DNA from: Bacteroidota bacterium
GTDB taxonomy: Bacteria; Bacteroidota; Bacteroidia; NORP154
DNA length: 10,833 bases
Assembly: GCA_002401055.1 (NCBI GenBank)
Contig: NVRZ01000087.1
Span: forward strand, 1 to 10,833
Direction of reading: 5' to 3'
In this document: positions 1 through 7,682 of the stretch, in pieces
Numbering within the stretch: the stretch's first letter is position 1
How the letters are laid out: the number at the start of each line of letters is the position of its first letter
Notes under the pieces: generated by a model
What the model was told of the DNA's origin: nothing
Seen by the model: only the letters and a program-made list of their open reading frames with translations
The model's database searches: none
Translations under genes and position numbers: made by a program

Positions 1-8
1 AATAATAT

Positions 9-53
9 TTCGTCGACTAACAATGGTAATTCGTCGATAAATTATTAACAATG
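9..53. repeat. Imperfect tandem direct repeat in leading intergenic region
   Basis: The octamer TTCGTCGA occurs at 9-16 and 30-37. The octamer TAACAATG occurs at 18-25 and 46-53. The unit is therefore TTCGTCGA, spacer, TAACAATG, present twice, with a 1-bp spacer in the first copy and an 8-bp AT spacer in the second. A partial third TCGTC lies at 57-61. The rest of 1-213 is AT-rich, with no convincing gene and no clear Bacteroidota promoter. A short open frame from base 1 to the stop at 46-48 would encode an Asn/Ser-rich tail. The repeat could therefore be the last codons of a gene to the left rather than a regulatory site. Confidence 0.4.
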
Positions 54-213
54 AGATCGTCTACTCTGATAAAAATATTTTGGCTTTATTTTCATCTTTA
101 ACATTATTGAAAATCTATAATCGCAGAGAAGTCGATTTTTCCGCTTGCTCAAAAAATCCATATCTTACCGACATTCTCACTTAGTAAGGTGATCAATAAA
201 AGCAACACAGGTA

Positions 214-2136
214 ATGTTAGAATACAAGGAGATACTCATCTTCCTGGCAGGCTTTATAGTAATTGCAATCGCATCGAACCAAATCGCGAAAGTGCTTACA
301 AAAACGCACCTGCCTCTTATTACAGGCTTGCTGTTAACAGGAATCGTTGCTGGTCCCTTTGCACTCAAGTTAATTCCTGACACCGCTCCTGAAAAACTAT
401 TCTTTGTTAATGAATTTGCCCTTGCATTCATTGCATTCGCAGCAGCAGCAGAATTATACCTTAAGGAACTCAGGAGCAGATTCCGGAGCATTACATGGAT
501 GACTGTTGGGCAGTTAGCGGTGACTTTTTTGTGTAGCTCGGCGGCGATTTACTATCTGGCGGACAGAATTCCTTTTATGCAAGGCATGGCTACGGATATC
601 AAGATATCCGTTGCTATTCTTGCGGGAACAATTTTCGTTGCCAGATCACCAGCCTCGGCCATTGCAGTGATTAATGAAATGCGGGCCAAAGGTCCTTTTA
701 CGCAGACCGCATTAGGGGTAACGGTAGTTATTGACTTTTTGGTAATCATGCTTTTTGCCATTAGCTTTTCAATTGCTCAGGCATTGGTACACAATGTAAG
801 CTTTGACCAAAACTTTATACTGCTTCTGTTTTTTGAATTGCTAATCGCATTTTTAGCTGGTTATCTATTGGGAAAATTGCTCGCATTGGTGCTAGCAATA
901 AGAATTGGTTCAATCGCCAAAACGGCCCTAATAATGTTCCTTGGCTATGGCGTGTACTGGGCATCAGGTTATGTAAGAGAATGGAGCTTCGATGCTCTGG
1001 GTATGGAAGTTTACATTGAACCGCTAATTACGTGTATCATCGGAAGCTTTTATGTTGCTAACTATACAAAGCATCGACCAGAATTTCTGAAGATACTCAA
1101 CGATGCTGGACCCATTATTTACGTAATCTTTTTTACATTAACTGGAGCATCTTTATCGCTCGATATCCTTATCAGAGTATGGGCAGTTGCGCTTTTTCTA
1201 TTTGGCGTAAGATTATTCTCTTTGATAGTTGGATCATTAGCTGGAGGCGCACTTGGAGGAGAGAGTTGGAAATTTATTCGCATATCCTGGATGCCATATG
1301 TAACGCAAGCTGGCGTGAGCTTGGGATTGGCTACGGTGGTGGCTTCTTCTTTTACAGGTTGGGGGCAAGAATTTGCCACCATAATCATTGCAGTCATTGT
1401 GCTCAACCAATTGATTGGCCCAGCGCTCTTTAAATGGTCAATTACACTGATTGGTGAAAGTCATATAAAGGCGAATACTCCCGAATTTGATGGCAACAGA
1501 AACGCAGTAATATTCGGTCTTGAAGGCCAATCATTTGCATTAGCACGTCAGCTGAAGGACCATGGCTGGGATGTTGTTATTGCATCGAGAAAAGGAATTA
1601 TTGAAGAAGAAGAGTTGGACGTTATCATCAAACCTATATCCTCTTTAAACTTGGAAGAAATGAAGAGAATTGGTGCGGATAGTGCGGAAGCAATTATTGT
1701 GATGCTTTCAGATAAAGAGAACTATGAAATATGTGAAGTGGCATATGAACATTTTGGCACGAAGGATCTGGTGGTCAGATTGAATGACAGGGCAAACTTC
1801 GATCGGTTTCATGCGCTGGGAGCTTTGATAGTGGAACCTTCTACTGCCATAGTAAGCCTCATGGACCACCTTGTTCGCTCGCCACAGGCTGCTTCCCTGT
1901 TATTGGGAATGGATGAGAGTCAGGATACCGTTGATCTGGAAATACTCAACCCAAATATTCATGGTATTTCATTACGGGATCTTCGCTTGCCTTCAGATAT
2001 TTTGATTCTAGCAATCTCTCGTGGGGGTCAGAGTGTAATTACCCATGGCTATACTCGTCTTCGGCTGAATGATATCGTAACCGTAGTGGGCTCCATAGAG
2101 AGCATAGAGAATGTTGCACTGAGACTTCGCGAGTAG
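214..2136 (+). CDS. CPA2-family cation:proton antiporter with RCK (TrkA-N/TrkA-C) domains
   Basis: Inner-membrane monovalent cation (K+ or Na+)/H+ antiporter, 640 aa. Residues 5-415 hold about a dozen hydrophobic segments of the Na+/H+ exchanger fold. They include the glycine-rich TGLLLTGIVAGPF segment (37-49), the ARSPASAIAV turn (143-152) and a buried aspartate in VVID (174), where the family carries its ion-binding acid. Residues 429-550 form a Rossmann-like TrkA-N domain and 562-638 a TrkA-C domain (SLRDLRLPSDILILAISRGG, then DIVTVVGS), so transport is probably gated by a ligand. The dinucleotide loop is atypical: it reads GLEGQS (435-440) instead of GxGxxG, and strand 2 ends in ASRK rather than an acid. 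The start at 214 has only a weak upstream AGG but gives a full N-terminal helix. The gene ends 2 bp from the convergent peptidase. Family assignment is firm; ion and ligand are not visible. Confidence 0.93.
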   Translation: MLEYKEILIFLAGFIVIAIASNQIAKVLTKTHLPLITGLLLTGIVAGPFALKLIPDTAPEKLFFVNEFALAFIAFAAAAELYLKELRSRFRSITWMTVGQLAVTFLCSSAAIYYLADRIPFMQGMATDIKISVAILAGTIFVARSPASAIAVINEMRAKGPFTQTALGVTVVIDFLVIMLFAISFSIAQALVHNVSFDQNFILLLFFELLIAFLAGYLLGKLLALVLAIRIGSIAKTALIMFLGYGVYWASGYVREWSFDALGMEVYIEPLITCIIGSFYVANYTKHRPEFLKILNDAGPIIYVIFFTLTGASLSLDILIRVWAVALFLFGVRLFSLIVGSLAGGALGGESWKFIRISWMPYVTQAGVSLGLATVVASSFTGWGQEFATIIIAVIVLNQLIGPALFKWSITLIGESHIKANTPEFDGNRNAVIFGLEGQSFALARQLKDHGWDVVIASRKGIIEEEELDVIIKPISSLNLEEMKRIGADSAEAIIVMLSDKENYEICEVAYEHFGTKDLVVRLNDRANFDRFHALGALIVEPSTAIVSLMDHLVRSPQAASLLLGMDESQDTVDLEILNPNIHGISLRDLRLPSDILILAISRGGQSVITHGYTRLRLNDIVTVVGSIESIENVALRLRE

Positions 2137-2138
2137 AT

Positions 2139-3515
2139 TTACAAGCCGTGTTCCGACAATAGATAAACCAGCACAGCCATAGTTGCTGCACCCAGTTCCA
2201 ACTCCCTTTTGTTTACCTTGTCAAAAGTGTCGCTGTTCGTGTGGTGCAAATCAAAATAACGTTGCGTATCAGGTCTGAATCCAATCAATACCGTTCCCTG
2301 ATCTTTTAATTTATTGATGTCAGCACCTCCCCACCCTTTTTCAATCTGATATATATTGTAATCCTTAAAAATTGGCAGCCACCGCTGAATTTTAGCCAGC
2401 CCATCTCCTTCGCTGTAAACACCAAACCCTCGGGGTGTAAAAACACCGGCATCAGATTCAATAGCCACAATATGATTCTCGCCCTTAGCCTTGGCCTGCG
2501 CTGCATATTCTTTCGCTCCATTCATTCCATTCTCCTCATTCATAAACATAACAGCACGCAATGTCCGCTTTGGAATTATGCCAAGTACTTTGAATAACCG
2601 AAGGACTTCAATTGATTGTACACAACCACCTCCATCGTCGTGAGCCCCATGGCCTACATCCCATGAATCGAGATGGCCCCCAACCAATATGATCTCATCG
2701 GGAAACTCACTTCCTCTTATTTCCCCAATAACATTGTATGATTTTACATCTGGTAGCGTTTCACAGTGTAACTCAAGGTGGAATTGAACATCTGAATCAT
2801 CTTTTAATAAAGAGCTGAGTAAATCCGCAGCATTTGTACTAATCGCTGCAGTAGGTATTTTTGTACCAACAGTGTCATAGCGCATGCTTCCCGTATGAGG
2901 AACATCATCATGCTGCGTAGTCATTGACCGGACGATTGCCGCTACTGCCCCATATCGAGCGGCATGCTTAGCACCGCTATGGCGCTGGTCAACTGCCCCA
3001 CCATAAGCCGAGCCCGTGCTTATTAATGTTGGATCCAACGGACGATTGTAAAAGACGATTTTACCTTGAATATTTTTTTTGCCCAATTCTTCCAGCTCCT
3101 CAAAACTGTGCACCTCTACGACATTGGCCGTTATCCCTCCAGGTGGAGTTGCAATTGAACCACCTAAAGCCAATACTGGAACTTCTCTACTGCCAATTGC
3201 TTTCGAGTTAACAATTACAGCGTATTCCGCTGCTCCTCGAACCCAATGGGGCACCATCACCTCCTGCAAGGTTACTTTGTCAAATCCAAACTTCTCCATC
3301 TGCTGCTTACTCCATTCCACCGCAGCAGCAGCTTGAGGAGAACCACTTAACCTGCTCCCAATCCTGGTACAGAGATATTCCAACATCTCGTAGCTCTTAC
3401 CATTCGTAAGTTCCTCTGTAAATATTCTTCTCGCAACAGCCGAATCGCTTTCCTGTCCAAACACGAAAGACGAAGCAAGTAATGCCAATACTGATATTCT
3501 AATCCTCAAATTCAT
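2139..3515 (-). CDS. Exported M28 metallopeptidase, carboxypeptidase Q-like
   Basis: Zinc aminopeptidase/carboxypeptidase of family M28, 458 aa, probably periplasmic or secreted, releasing amino acids from peptides. A signal peptide spans about residues 1-20, with likely cleavage before Q21. A PA-like domain is inserted at about 115-235. The catalytic core follows, with candidate di-zinc ligands and base in order: H281 (GGHLDSWD), D293 (HDDGGG), E327/E328 (MNEENGMNGA), D355 (ESDAG) and H425 (DLHHTNSD). All expected residues are present, so an active enzyme is likely. There is no T9SS sorting tail; the protein ends just after the last helix. The start is supported by the signal peptide and by AGGAG at 3525-3529. 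The gene is divergent from the TPR gene and convergent with the antiporter, so it is probably transcribed alone. It belongs to a different M28 subgroup from the enzyme at 6095-7672. Confidence 0.94.
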   Translation of the reverse strand: MNLRIRISVLALLASSFVFGQESDSAVARRIFTEELTNGKSYEMLEYLCTRIGSRLSGSPQAAAAVEWSKQQMEKFGFDKVTLQEVMVPHWVRGAAEYAVIVNSKAIGSREVPVLALGGSIATPPGGITANVVEVHSFEELEELGKKNIQGKIVFYNRPLDPTLISTGSAYGGAVDQRHSGAKHAARYGAVAAIVRSMTTQHDDVPHTGSMRYDTVGTKIPTAAISTNAADLLSSLLKDDSDVQFHLELHCETLPDVKSYNVIGEIRGSEFPDEIILVGGHLDSWDVGHGAHDDGGGCVQSIEVLRLFKVLGIIPKRTLRAVMFMNEENGMNGAKEYAAQAKAKGENHIVAIESDAGVFTPRGFGVYSEGDGLAKIQRWLPIFKDYNIYQIEKGWGGADINKLKDQGTVLIGFRPDTQRYFDLHHTNSDTFDKVNKRELELGAATMAVLVYLLSEHGL

Positions 3516-3614
3516 CGCTTATATCTCCTAATCAAGTTCAATGCTAAAATACATTATTATGACATTAAATTAAAGAAGTAAATCCATATATTACAATTCT
3601 CAAGTTATTCTCAT
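3516..3614. promoter_or_regulatory. Divergent intergenic region with promoters for the peptidase and TPR genes
   Basis: This is the only DNA between two divergent genes, so promoters for both must lie here or in the neighbouring coding ends. It is very AT-rich. On the minus strand a TAATTTAA and a TATTTTAG resemble the Bacteroidota -7 element TAnnTTTG imperfectly. I could not place a convincing -33/-7 pair for either gene. The location follows from gene orientation; the elements themselves are not resolved. Confidence 0.5.
3525..3529 (-). promoter_or_regulatory. Shine-Dalgarno site of the M28 peptidase gene
   Basis: On the minus strand AGGAG lies 9 bases before the ATG at 3515-3513. It is the clearest Shine-Dalgarno match in the window and supports this start. 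The neighbouring TPR, bestrophin and antiporter genes have weak or no such sites, as is common in Bacteroidota. Confidence 0.6.
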
Positions 3615-5015
3615 ATGAGATACTTCCTCACCTGCTCATGTATCATTTTTGCTTCGCTCGTGTGCCAGGCGCAAAGCAGGGAACGTATTGATTCATTAAA
3701 AAATATTATTTCTCACGGAATAGATTCATCTGTAATACAGGCCTATGTGATGTGGGGAGAGGAAGTTTATTTACAGCACGCCGACTCAGCGTTGAGCTTG
3801 TTTGAGGATGCAGTTACATTGGCTCGTTTAATGCTTGAGGAAAACGATGAATCAAATCAGTATCGAATATCCTTGACAAAATCATTGTCCATGGCAATCA
3901 ACAATATAGGATACATGCACCGTATAAGGGGGAATATTATCGAAGCGTTGGAATACTATCAAGAAAGCTTAAGGCTAGACAGAGAAATAGGCAACAAATC
4001 AGGTGAGGGGACATCTCTAAATAATCTGGCTATAATACACCGCATGCAAGGCGACTACGATAAAGCTCTGGAGTATTTTTTAGCAAGCTTAGAATTGAGC
4101 AAAGAATCAGACCGCGCTACAACTTTAAACAACATTGGGTTGGTATACTTTTATAAGAAGCAATATGATGAATCACTCAATTATTTTGAGCCTAGTTACA
4201 AACTAAGATTAGCCTCAAAAAACAAACAAGCATTGGGTGTTCTTTTGGTGAATATGGCCCTGGCCTACGAAAGAAGAGCCAATGAAGAAGGAATGGTAAA
4301 TGGCCCCCTGATAGATACATGTATGGTATATCTAAACAGGAGTTTAGCAATTAGGGAAGAACTTAACGACCGAAATGGAATTTCGCATTCACTGACAAAT
4401 ATTGCCAGGATGATGATCCTTCAAGGAAAAATCAATGAAGCCCTGCCGATCGCACTAGCCAGTATGAAAATTGCTGAGGAAATTGGATATCCAAGAACCA
4501 TTTCCGCCGCGGCCGACAAATTGGTCATGATATATAGAAGGCAGAAAAAATGGAAGGAGACGCTAGAAATGAAGGAACTCTATGTTAGTATGAACGATAG
4601 TGTGAAAAACACCTCCACCCAAAAGGCCGCAATTCGCCAACAAACCCAACATGAATTTGAAAAAGAGCAGATGATCAGAGATCAAGAAGCCAAGGATCAG
4701 CAAAGACATGAGAGAGAAAAAATGGCGAGAAGAGATAATCTTCAGTTCTCTGTAATTTTTATTGCCATCTTAATTTTATTTGGAGGCGTGATGTCCCTTG
4801 GATTCATCAATGTCAACGAAAGAATGGCAGAGGGACTTATCTTCTTTTCCTTTCTGATTCTATTCGAGTTTTTTCTTGTGTTGGCTGACCCATACATAGA
4901 CACTTGGTCGGGTGGAGCGCCAGGTGTAAAGCTACTGTTCAACGCAGGCATAGCTGCTTTGATATTCCCGCTACATAGCTTTTTCGAGATCTGGCTAAAG
5001 AGGCGCATTAGCTAA
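3615..5015 (+). CDS. Exported TPR protein with coiled coil and C-terminal three-helix membrane module
   Basis: 466 aa, no catalytic domain recognised. Residues 1-20 look like a signal peptide (cleavage near CQAQ/S). TPR-type helical repeats cover about 90-320, clearest at 94-127 (NNIGYMHRIRGNIIEALEYY), 134-165 and 170-200, with degenerate ones to about 315. A charged Gln/Glu/Arg-rich coiled coil spans about 335-372. Three hydrophobic segments follow at about 376-398, 404-424 and 436-455, with a DPYIDTWSGGAP loop between the second and third and a basic LKRRIS end. The inferred topology is TPRs outside the cytoplasm and C-terminus inside, agreeing with the positive-inside rule. In related Bacteroidota proteins TPR-plus-helix parts often precede a kinase or LuxR output; here the protein stops after the membrane module. 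Its C-terminus is closely matched by the gene at 9911-10833. It probably leads a cluster with the bestrophin gene 58 bp downstream. A scaffold or sensor role is a guess. Confidence 0.88.
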   Translation: MRYFLTCSCIIFASLVCQAQSRERIDSLKNIISHGIDSSVIQAYVMWGEEVYLQHADSALSLFEDAVTLARLMLEENDESNQYRISLTKSLSMAINNIGYMHRIRGNIIEALEYYQESLRLDREIGNKSGEGTSLNNLAIIHRMQGDYDKALEYFLASLELSKESDRATTLNNIGLVYFYKKQYDESLNYFEPSYKLRLASKNKQALGVLLVNMALAYERRANEEGMVNGPLIDTCMVYLNRSLAIREELNDRNGISHSLTNIARMMILQGKINEALPIALASMKIAEEIGYPRTISAAADKLVMIYRRQKKWKETLEMKELYVSMNDSVKNTSTQKAAIRQQTQHEFEKEQMIRDQEAKDQQRHEREKMARRDNLQFSVIFIAILILFGGVMSLGFINVNERMAEGLIFFSFLILFEFFLVLADPYIDTWSGGAPGVKLLFNAGIAALIFPLHSFFEIWLKRRIS

Positions 5016-5073
5016 TGCTCTGCCTCATCAGATTTAATACTATTTTTGATTGCGAACTATATAAAGCCCTAAT

Positions 5074-6024
5074 ATGTTAATCAACTTTTCAGGAAATATT
5101 TTTAAGCAACTATTTGGAATTGTATTTCATAACAGGTTTAACATCATGGTGTTTGCCACTATAGGAACCATTGCCTACCTCACACACCATAAATTTGGCT
5201 GGGATGAAGTTGTGTTGCCGCTTGTACCTGTTAGCATCCTTGGTGGTGCGTTGGCTATTTTCCTGGGCTTTAGAAATAGCTCAGCCTATGACCGCTGGTG
5301 GGAGGCACGCAAGATATGGGGTGGAGTCATCAATAAAAGCAGGTCCTTCGCCATGTTAATCATGTCTTTTGCCTCAGAATTTCATTCTGACAATAAGGTG
5401 TCGTCAGAGGAGATTGAGAAATGGAAAAAAGAGCTGGTGCACCGTCATCTCGCATGGACGGTAGCATTAAAAATGCAATTACTAAGGCATGATACCTGGG
5501 AAGATCTGTCAAAATTTATTACTTCGGAAGAACTCAATGCGCTCAAGGGCTATACAAATAAAGCCACCCAGCTAATTCACATACAAGGCGGTAGACTAAA
5601 GGATGCGTATGAACTTGGAATCATAGAAGACTTTCGACACATGGAGCTCGCGGGTGTACTACAAAACCTTTATGATCTACAGGGAAGGGCTGAACGGATA
5701 AAGAACACGGTTTTCCCTTATTATTATAATTATTTCACCAGGCTGTTTTTATGGATGTTCGCACTGTCACTGCCCTTTGGATTGGTTGGCACTATGGGAT
5801 GGGGAACAATTCCGATGAATATGGCCATTTCCTTTGTTTTCTTCATCCTGGAAAAAGCGGGCAGTGTAACGGAGGACCCATTCGAAAATCGGGCCGCTGA
5901 TATACCAATACACTCGATTACAAGAACTATTGAAATTGACCTACGAGAAATGCTCGGCGAATCAGATATACCAAATCCTCTCCCAATACAACATGGAAGG
6001 TTTGGAGTTAGATTTCAAAGTTAA
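5074..6024 (+). CDS. Bestrophin-family (UPF0187) anion channel protein
   Basis: 316 aa, a normal length for bacterial bestrophin homologues. These form pentameric membrane channels, chloride-conducting in eukaryotes and sometimes cation-conducting in bacteria. The diagnostic segment is at 66-83: FRNSSAYDRWWEARKIWG. Hydrophobic segments lie at about 23-36, 47-66, 222-240 and 247-262. The second half has SLPFGLVGTMGW (232-243) and the acidic TEDPFENRAADIP stretch (267-278), matching the family's cytosolic region after the last helix. There is no signal peptide, as expected. The start at 5074 has no Shine-Dalgarno but gives the usual short amphipathic N-terminus. It lies 58 bp after the TPR gene and 70 bp before the M28/T9SS gene on the same strand, so co-transcription is likely. 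Ion selectivity cannot be read from the sequence. Confidence 0.93.
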   Translation: MLINFSGNIFKQLFGIVFHNRFNIMVFATIGTIAYLTHHKFGWDEVVLPLVPVSILGGALAIFLGFRNSSAYDRWWEARKIWGGVINKSRSFAMLIMSFASEFHSDNKVSSEEIEKWKKELVHRHLAWTVALKMQLLRHDTWEDLSKFITSEELNALKGYTNKATQLIHIQGGRLKDAYELGIIEDFRHMELAGVLQNLYDLQGRAERIKNTVFPYYYNYFTRLFLWMFALSLPFGLVGTMGWGTIPMNMAISFVFFILEKAGSVTEDPFENRAADIPIHSITRTIEIDLREMLGESDIPNPLPIQHGRFGVRFQS

Positions 6025-6094
6025 TTTGGCGCATTCGAAGTGGTCAGGCTTCTCTTTCTTTTCTTCTATCTTTGTTATATCTCATTTACACAGG

Positions 6095-7672
6095 ATGATT
6101 AAGAAAATACTCAACTTACTTTTGCTTTCATTGTTAGCAATCTGCCCAGGTAGGGCATTTTCACAAAACCAGGCCCCCGTCATATTAAACTTGTATGTCT
6201 GGGCAGATGTTGCTAACACTGAATTACACGTTTACTTTAATGTGACGGATACCGAGTTTGATGATCTTGAGATATTCCTAGGAGTTTCCGCCAACGATAC
6301 GGTTTATAACATCAACACGAGCAATGCAACCGGAGATTTAGGCTACCCCATCCAACAGGGTGGAAATAAGGAGATCGTATGGAATTATGGCGCTGGACAT
6401 CCGAACATCCTCGACTACAAAGTTCGAGTTACAGCCGACGACCGTTACCAGATAGATATTCAGGCAATTGTCGATCAGGTAGATACCATGAATTTATACC
6501 AGGATCTTCAATGGATTGGAACCCAAAGGGATCACGGTATCAATGAACAGCACCTTGTAGATGTGCGCGATTCAATCAGCAGCAGATTTGATAGCTATGG
6601 GTTTGAAATATCTACCCAGAGTTACAGCTTCTTTGGAGATACTGGAGTGAGTATAATAGGAAGACATCCAGGTGTAGTTGAAGACAGTTCTACATTTATT
6701 AATGATGCCCACTACGATGCGGTACCTGTTGCTCCTGGTGCAGATGACAATGGATCGGGCACCGTTGGATTCCTGGAAGTGGCGAGAATATTAGCTCCTT
6801 ATAATTTCAGAAAGAGCATACGCTTTATTGGATTCGACATGGAGGAGGATGGGCTTATCGGAAGCCTCAATTATGTAAACAACGGCGGCATTCAACCCTG
6901 GGAAAAGATCAAAGGCATCTTCAACTATGAAATGATTGGATATTATAGTGAGAGGGTCAACACTCAATCTGTTCCCTTCGGTTTTAATCTCGCATTTCCC
7001 GCAGCTTACGACTCCGTTGCAGCTGATAGCTTTAGAGGTAATTTCATCACCAATGTGGCTTGTGACAGTTCAAAATGGTTAGGTAGGATGTACGATAGCA
7101 TCACTCGAATATTTGTTCCAGAATTAAGGGTAATCTCGCTTGTAGCTTATGCCAACTCATCTACTTCACCAGATTTAAGAAGAAGCGACCACGCTCCTTT
7201 TTGGGACAAGGGTATGGAGGCAATAATGCTATCAGACGGGGCAAATTTCAGAAATTTGAACTATCATACATCTGATGATGTGATTGACAGCTTGAATTTC
7301 AATTTCATGGGAAACAATGTGAAAGCAGTAGTTGCCAATTTGTGCGTTTTGGCTGGCATTCAAAATAGTGACGTCGAGTACATTGGGGTTAGCACCGCGC
7401 CCGTAAGTCTAAAAGACAATGTGTTCAACGCCCCCGAATTGCAGCTTATCCCAAATCCGGCGAGTAAGCAGGTATTAATTGTCGTTTCCGGAAAAGTGAG
7501 TACCTATGAACTGAAGGTTTATGATGAGGCAGGACGAGTGGTTAATCAGCAACATATCTCTGGACAAAGTGATGACATTACTTTGGACGTTTCCAAGTGG
7601 AGCGCTGGGGTTTATAGTATATCAATCAGGTCTGAGGCAGGTTCAGTTGTAAAGAGTTTGGTGGTTCAATAG
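6095..7672 (+). CDS. Secreted M28 peptidase with N-terminal beta domain and T9SS sorting domain
   Basis: 525 aa, predicted to be exported by Sec and then moved across the outer membrane by type IX secretion. Residues 1-23 form a signal peptide. Residues 26-115 look like a beta-sandwich; the NKEIVWN...DYKVRVTADDR pattern recalls accessory domains I know from Bacteroidota and Fibrobacter exported proteins. The M28 core is about 125-425, with candidate metal and catalytic residues H206 (DAHYDAV), D217 (GADDNGSG), E250/E251 (DMEEDG), E279 (NYEMIG) and H391 (NYHTSDD), plus SDHAPFWDKG (364-373). Residues 446-525 are a T9SS type A sorting domain: LIPNPA near its start and WSAGVYSISI near its end. 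An in-frame ATG at 5930 would overlap the bestrophin gene by 95 bp and bury the signal peptide, so 6095 is preferred. It is the last gene of its cluster before the palindrome at 7683-7752. Confidence 0.92.
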   Translation: MIKKILNLLLLSLLAICPGRAFSQNQAPVILNLYVWADVANTELHVYFNVTDTEFDDLEIFLGVSANDTVYNINTSNATGDLGYPIQQGGNKEIVWNYGAGHPNILDYKVRVTADDRYQIDIQAIVDQVDTMNLYQDLQWIGTQRDHGINEQHLVDVRDSISSRFDSYGFEISTQSYSFFGDTGVSIIGRHPGVVEDSSTFINDAHYDAVPVAPGADDNGSGTVGFLEVARILAPYNFRKSIRFIGFDMEEDGLIGSLNYVNNGGIQPWEKIKGIFNYEMIGYYSERVNTQSVPFGFNLAFPAAYDSVAADSFRGNFITNVACDSSKWLGRMYDSITRIFVPELRVISLVAYANSSTSPDLRRSDHAPFWDKGMEAIMLSDGANFRNLNYHTSDDVIDSLNFNFMGNNVKAVVANLCVLAGIQNSDVEYIGVSTAPVSLKDNVFNAPELQLIPNPASKQVLIVVSGKVSTYELKVYDEAGRVVNQQHISGQSDDITLDVSKWSAGVYSISIRSEAGSVVKSLVVQ

Positions 7673-7682
7673 GCAACCAATC

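Noticed and set aside
134..158. GATTTTT/AAAAATC hairpin upstream of the antiporter
   Set aside because: A 7-bp AT-only stem apart from one G-C pair is too weak to call a terminator or regulatory structure.
4742..5008. Antisense open frame of 88 codons opposite the TPR C-terminus, matched by one of the same length at 9918-10184
   Set aside because: Their equal length and similarity follow from the conserved membrane module on the coding strand. The antisense products show no domain, and the sense frames are clearly the real proteins.
5041..5048. TATTTTTG, a match to the Bacteroidota -7 element, before the bestrophin gene
   Set aside because: No TTG at the expected -33 distance, and such matches are frequent by chance in AT-rich gaps. 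The bestrophin gene may simply be co-transcribed.
5930..6094. N-terminal extension of the M28/T9SS gene starting inside the bestrophin gene
   Set aside because: It would overlap bestrophin by 95 bp and place 55 residues before a good signal peptide beginning at 6095.
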